From a virus, in the IMG/VR virus record IMGVR_UViG_3300048446_000115, positions 1-32,523 of that record: a DNA stretch of 32,523 nucleotides. One strand, 5' to 3'. Position numbers and translations under genes: made by a program. Shown in pieces: positions 30,876-32,523 of the stretch (the first letter of the stretch is position 1; every line of letters starts with the position of its first letter). A model generated the notes under the pieces. That model was not told the origin of the DNA and ran no database searches. It saw only the letters and a list, made by a program, of their open reading frames with translations.

Positions 30876-31039
30876 CTCGCCTTCCTCCACTTTGCTCTGC
30901 GTTCTAATTCTAGTTGGCAAGCCATGCCCTGCCTAATGAAATGCTCCGCGTCAATACTGCCATAAGCTTTGCTAGCCTTAGCCCAGTAGCGCAACCCAAT
31001 CTCATTGATCTGCTTATCCGATAATCTTTTGAGATTCAT
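30872..31039 (-). CDS. small early protein downstream of pseudoknot element C (55 aa)
   Basis: The ATG at 31039 has CGAGGGTAAGTGT upstream, similar to the leader of the 160-aa gene (CGAGGGTAACACT). The product is MNLKRLSDKQINEIGLRYWA, KASKAYGSIDAEHFIRQGMA and CQLELERRAKWRKAS, a helical basic protein. An open frame to 31174 exists but would read through the pseudoknot and the stem-closed unit. Function unknown. Confidence 0.7.
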   Translation of the reverse strand: MNLKRLSDKQINEIGLRYWAKASKAYGSIDAEHFIRQGMACQLELERRAKWRKAS

Positions 31040-31068
31040 ACACTTACCCTCGTTTATTAAACAAAAAA

Positions 31069-31097
31069 TGAGCAGTTTAACGCCATACTCAGGGCGT
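31069..31097 (-). ncRNA. pseudoknot element C (leader of gene at 31039)
   Basis: Minus strand: stem ACGCC/GGCGT (5 bp), loop CTGAGTAT, linker ending AAAC, then TGCTCA. TGAGTA pairs with TGCTCA with one G-U wobble. It abuts the closing stem of the next structured unit at 31098. A T6 stretch follows TGCTCA, so it could also act as a short terminator-like element before the 55-aa gene. Confidence 0.74.
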
Positions 31098-31211
31098 GTA
31101 GCAGTTATGGTTATGTACACCCTTGCGAGGCATACATAGAGCCAAGGCAAACGAGCTTGAGAGGCCATAGGCACCCCGACTGGTTACGGTGGTTCCGTCC
31201 CGCCCTGCTAC
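31098..31211. ncRNA. stem-closed structured unit U1 (tRNA-like geometry)
   Basis: Ends GTAGCAG (31098-31104) and CTGCTAC (31205-31211) form a perfect 7-bp stem. Directly inside the 3' half is a 5-bp hairpin GGTGG/CCGCC with a 7-nt loop TTCCGTC, the same geometry as a tRNA acceptor and T-arm. Other internal stems are TATGTA/TACATA around CCT/AGG. It contains no convincing gene. The loop lacks the conserved R57-A58 and the length is too great for an ordinary tRNA. Confidence 0.5.
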
Positions 31212-31221
31212 GAAATACTGT

Positions 31222-31249
31222 GGGGCAGTTTATAGTCATGCTCAGGACT
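31222..31249 (-). ncRNA. pseudoknot element D (non-coding stretch)
   Basis: Minus strand: stem AGTC/GACT, loop CTGAGCAT, linker ATAAAC, then TGCCCC. The second pairing is the weakest of the set (GAGCA against TGCCC with one A-C mismatch), though the stem and conserved loop are intact. The following ACAGTATTT is shared with element F. Confidence 0.64.
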
Positions 31250-31262
31250 CCGCGACTGTTAG

Positions 31263-31307
31263 TATCCTATCTGCAATTCGCCACGGCTCCACTAGGCAGA
31301 TAAGATA
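31263..31307. ncRNA. stem-closed structured unit U2
   Basis: TATC-C-TATCTGC (31263-31274) pairs with GCAGATA-A-GATA (31296-31307): 11 pairs with one internal mismatch. The 21-nt loop includes GCC and GGC, which can pair weakly. No gene. Its outer pairs share two bases with the tail of pseudoknot element E, so the two structures compete at the edge. Confidence 0.58.
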
Positions 31308-31333
31308 GACAGTTTAACGCCATGTCTAGGGCG
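31306..31333 (-). ncRNA. pseudoknot element E (non-coding stretch)
   Basis: Minus strand: stem CGCC/GGCG, loop CTAGACAT, linker TTAAAC, then TGTCTA. Here the loop has changed from TGAGCA to TAGACA and the tail from TGCTCA to TGTCTA, so all six pairs are kept by compensatory change. This is the clearest evidence for the second pseudoknot stem. Confidence 0.76.
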
Positions 31334-31334
31334 A

Positions 31335-31451
31335 TTGTGTGTGACGCTTACGGTTATCCATCCTCCAATTAGTCAAGTAGGGCCGTCAGTCTGGACTATT
31401 CCAGCCGGAGGCTACGCCATATCAATGGCGCATACCAGACGAATCACACAA
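31335..31451. ncRNA. stem-closed structured unit U3
   Basis: TTGTGTG (31335-31341) pairs with CACACAA (31445-31451). Inside, GTCTGG (31389-31394) pairs with CCAGAC (31435-31440), enclosing two hairpins: AGCC/GGCT with a 3-nt loop and CGCCAT/ATGGCG with a 4-nt loop. CTGGA/TCCAG is an alternative hairpin. No gene is visible on either strand. This is a branched fold typical of structured RNA. Confidence 0.6.
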
Positions 31452-31458
31452 ATACTGT

Positions 31459-31488
31459 AGGGCAGTTTTACATCGTACCCATAGGATG
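31459..31488 (-). ncRNA. pseudoknot element F (longer loop variant)
   Basis: Minus strand: stem CATC/GATG, 10-nt loop CTATGGGTAC, linker TAAAAC, then TGCCCT. GGGTA pairs with TGCCC (five pairs, one G-U); the loop and tail have again changed together. It is followed by ACAGTATTT as in element D. Confidence 0.68.
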
Positions 31489-31492
31489 GTTC

Positions 31493-31515
31493 CCAGCGCC
31501 GGAGAGAAACGCTGG
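31493..31515. other. 6-bp hairpin downstream of the 160-aa early gene
   Basis: CCAGCG (31493-31498) pairs with CGCTGG (31510-31515) around an 11-nt purine-rich loop. It lies between the stop of the 160-aa gene (31560) and pseudoknot F. It has no T-run on the minus strand, so it is probably part of the structured RNA stretch and not a terminator. Confidence 0.55.
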
Positions 31516-31559
31516 TATTGAAAGTTTACCCTTTACAATGCCACGTTGGATTTTGGTTG

Positions 31560-32042
31560 TTATTGAGCCTGTAAGTCTGCCAGCGTGGAGCGTAGTACCG
31601 CCTCTAACCTATCATTGGCAGATGATACCTTGGCCCGTCCCTCCTCTTTGGCTTTGTCCAGAGAAGAAAGCAGCGCCTTGGCTTTTAGGATCAAGTCTAG
31701 ATCTGGCTTGGCTATGCCTTCCCTACTGAATTCGTACCAGTTCGATTCTATTGGCTTGACCTCTATGCTTTCGCCTTTGATCTTTTTAACAACAAAACCG
31801 TCCTGATCTTTTGCCGCTAAAAACTTCACATTGGCATGAGCTTTAATAAAGTTTTTAAGGTCAGCACTGCGAATGCTTTTCATCGTAACACTAGCATTCA
31901 CTAGCATTTCGATCCGCGACGTGTCGCCATGTTGCGCGTAGGTATCGACAGCCGATACTGTTAGCAATTGGATATTGTCGCGTAATGTTGACTCTGATTT
32001 CTTAGCCGCTTTAATTTTTGCGGCGAATGTTTTTGTGTCCAT
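31560..32042 (-). CDS. early phage protein (160 aa)
   Basis: The first gene of the leftward early arm in this window. The ATG at 32042 follows CGAGGGTAACACT. Sequence blocks: KTFAAKIKAAKKSESTLRDN, IQLLTVSAVDTYAQHGDTSR, IEMLVNASVTMKSIRSADLK, NFIKAHANVKFLAAKDQDGF, then a C-terminal coil DLDLILKAKALLSSLDKAKE. Proteins with this kind of N-terminal helical repeat followed by 'R..(A/D)L..(F/W)(I/L)...' are common as first early genes of podoviruses; no function is known to me. A hairpin with a U-rich tail lies in its leader. Confidence 0.78.
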   Translation of the reverse strand: MDTKTFAAKIKAAKKSESTLRDNIQLLTVSAVDTYAQHGDTSRIEMLVNASVTMKSIRSADLKNFIKAHANVKFLAAKDQDGFVVKKIKGESIEVKPIESNWYEFSREGIAKPDLDLILKAKALLSSLDKAKEEGRAKVSSANDRLEAVLRSTLADLQAQ

Positions 32043-32085
32043 AGTGTTACCCTCGAAAGTAAAAAATAAATTAACGTGACATTGT

Positions 32086-32166
32086 AAAAAGCAAACAAAA
32101 AGCCAACGCTAACAGTACCGATTGACCACCAAAAATGACGATCAATCAACCCACTAGACGTTGGCT
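32086..32166 (-). terminator. leader attenuator/terminator-like structure before the 160-aa gene
   Basis: CGTTGGCT (32159-32166) and AGCCAACG (32101-32108) form a perfect 8-bp stem that encloses a second stem GATTGA/TCAATC (32120-32125, 32142-32147). On the minus strand it is followed by TTTTGTTTGCTTTTT, a U-rich tail. It ends 44 nt before the ATG of the early gene, so it could stop upstream transcripts or attenuate the early operon. The large loop makes it weaker than a textbook terminator. Confidence 0.6.
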
Positions 32167-32523
32167 AACGTTCACTATTTATTTTTGCTAGGTGGCCACC
32201 CCAAAGGGTTCCTCACTTCACATAACCAAGCGTTTAAGCAATGGCTCCCTCTAATGCTTTCGCATGGGGCATTTAATCGTGCCGCTTTAAGGGTACCCAA
32301 CCTATCCCGAAAGATAGCACCTGCAATTTAAATCGCAGGTTTTGGTGTTTCTTCGCTGCCCCATAAGGGTCTATTGATCGCATAGCATTGGGCCTACACT
32401 CGCGTACTGTTATCCGTACCCCCACCATTTTTGCCTTTTACGAGTGTAGCAGGTTGGTGCGCTTTTCCTCGACCGCCGTTGAAGCGATGGGAGTAGATTA
32501 ATCAATTGGGTAGGCATTGCAAC
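32167..32523. other. non-coding, hairpin-rich control region at the window end
   Basis: No open frame of useful length on either strand. Inverted repeats are dense: GGTGGCCACC palindrome (32191-32200), ATGC/GCAT (near 32254), CTATC/GATAG (32302-32317), ACCTGC/GCAGGT followed by TTTTGG (32319-32344), CTACACTCG/CGAGTGTAG (32394-32402, 32441-32449). No clear -35/-10 pair is seen. It probably holds the start of early transcription, an untranslated leader or a genome end, but I cannot tell which. Confidence 0.55.

Noticed and set aside
31040-31174. Extended N-terminus of the 55-aa early gene from GTG 31174 or ATG 31168
   Set aside because: It would translate through the stem-closed unit and pseudoknot C; the ATG at 31039 has a good ribosome site directly upstream.
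31098-31211. Functional tRNA gene
   Set aside because: Too long, T-loop TTCCGTC lacks conserved purine-A, no clear anticodon arm and no CCA; kept only as a tRNA-like geometry.
29377-31333. Reading the pseudoknot motif as a peptide motif (PE-Y/H-x-x-KLL)
   Set aside because: In A, B, C and D the motif can be translated to PE(Y/H)xxKL(L/P), but B, D and E have no usable start codon in that frame, F has a 2-nt longer loop that breaks the frame, E changes the codons, and the changes preserve base pairing.
31069-31488. CRISPR array
   Set aside because: The repeated elements have differing stems, irregular spacing (roughly 85-155 nt) and no constant spacer length or cas genes.
31069-31488. Hairpin promoters of an N4-type virion RNA polymerase
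   Set aside because: N4 hairpins have short 3-nt loops and stems of 5-7 bp; here an 8-nt loop pairs with the tail, and no such polymerase is encoded in the window. Not fully excluded.
32319-32351. Rightward intrinsic terminator ACCTGC/GCAGGT plus T-run
   Set aside because: No rightward gene lies upstream of it in the window, and the T-run is short and interrupted; treated as one of several hairpins of the control region.
1-32523. Integrase, repressor or att site (temperate phage)
   Set aside because: No recombinase, CI-like repressor or tRNA-linked repeat was seen; the gene set fits a virulent phage, but the genome is incomplete here.

Overview
The window is part of a tailed dsDNA bacteriophage genome of the short-tailed (podovirus-like) type, probably marine. 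The evidence is a T7-style replication set (family A DNA polymerase with 3'-5' exonuclease, primase-helicase, endonuclease I, a RecB-like exonuclease, a putative gp2.5-like SSB and a DUF3310/gp1.7-like protein), combined with class I ribonucleotide reductase genes, a MazG-like enzyme and several small families that I recognise from marine phages. No single-subunit RNA polymerase, terminase, portal, capsid or integrase gene lies in the window. Two extended -10 promoters sharing TATGCTATAAT suggest the use of host sigma70 RNA polymerase. The host cannot be fixed; M15 endolysin plus three-TM holin suits a Gram-negative bacterium.

Layout. 1-14980 (rightward, late): a near-consensus sigma70 promoter, two small membrane proteins, a huge Gln/Asn-rich repeat protein, a membrane-active Gly-rich protein, two very large ejection-type proteins (one with a C-terminal lytic transglycosylase-like domain, one with an extra polyvalent-type C-terminal domain), then the lysis genes (M15 peptidase, three-TM holin, a tail-anchored coiled-coil protein), then three very basic small proteins and one small unknown. 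14972-28087 (leftward): nrdB, mazG-like, a run of small overlapping genes, nrdA, DUF3310, endonuclease I, exonuclease, GIY-YIG protein, DNA polymerase, primase-helicase, SSB-like and DUF932. The two arms meet tail to tail with a 9-nt overlap and no visible terminator. 28088-32042 (leftward, early): a promoter, a small HTH protein and many small unknown genes. 32043-32523: non-coding, rich in inverted repeats, probably the early leader or control region.

The most unusual content is in the early arm. Six short elements occur only between genes (29377-31488) and nowhere in coding DNA. Read on the transcribed minus strand, each is a 4-bp stem, an 8-nt loop built on CTGAGYAT (10 nt in one), then a linker ending AAAC, then TGCYCA or a variant. 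The stem sequences differ between copies yet stay perfectly complementary. In most copies the loop also pairs with the 3' tail, with compensatory changes, giving a classic H-type pseudoknot with a 1-nt loop 1 and an A-rich 6-nt loop 3. Three copies precede gene starts. The other three alternate with larger stem-closed units in a roughly 500-nt stretch without convincing genes (31040-31559). I propose an undescribed family of phage cis-regulatory or structured non-coding RNAs.

A second unusual feature is a perfect 29-bp direct repeat at two successive stop/start junctions (16664 and 16884), which makes the gene between them a precisely excisable cassette. Genes are tightly coupled throughout (ATGA, TAATG, TAGTG and TTGA overlaps), so expression is probably set by a few promoters, translational coupling and RNA structure.
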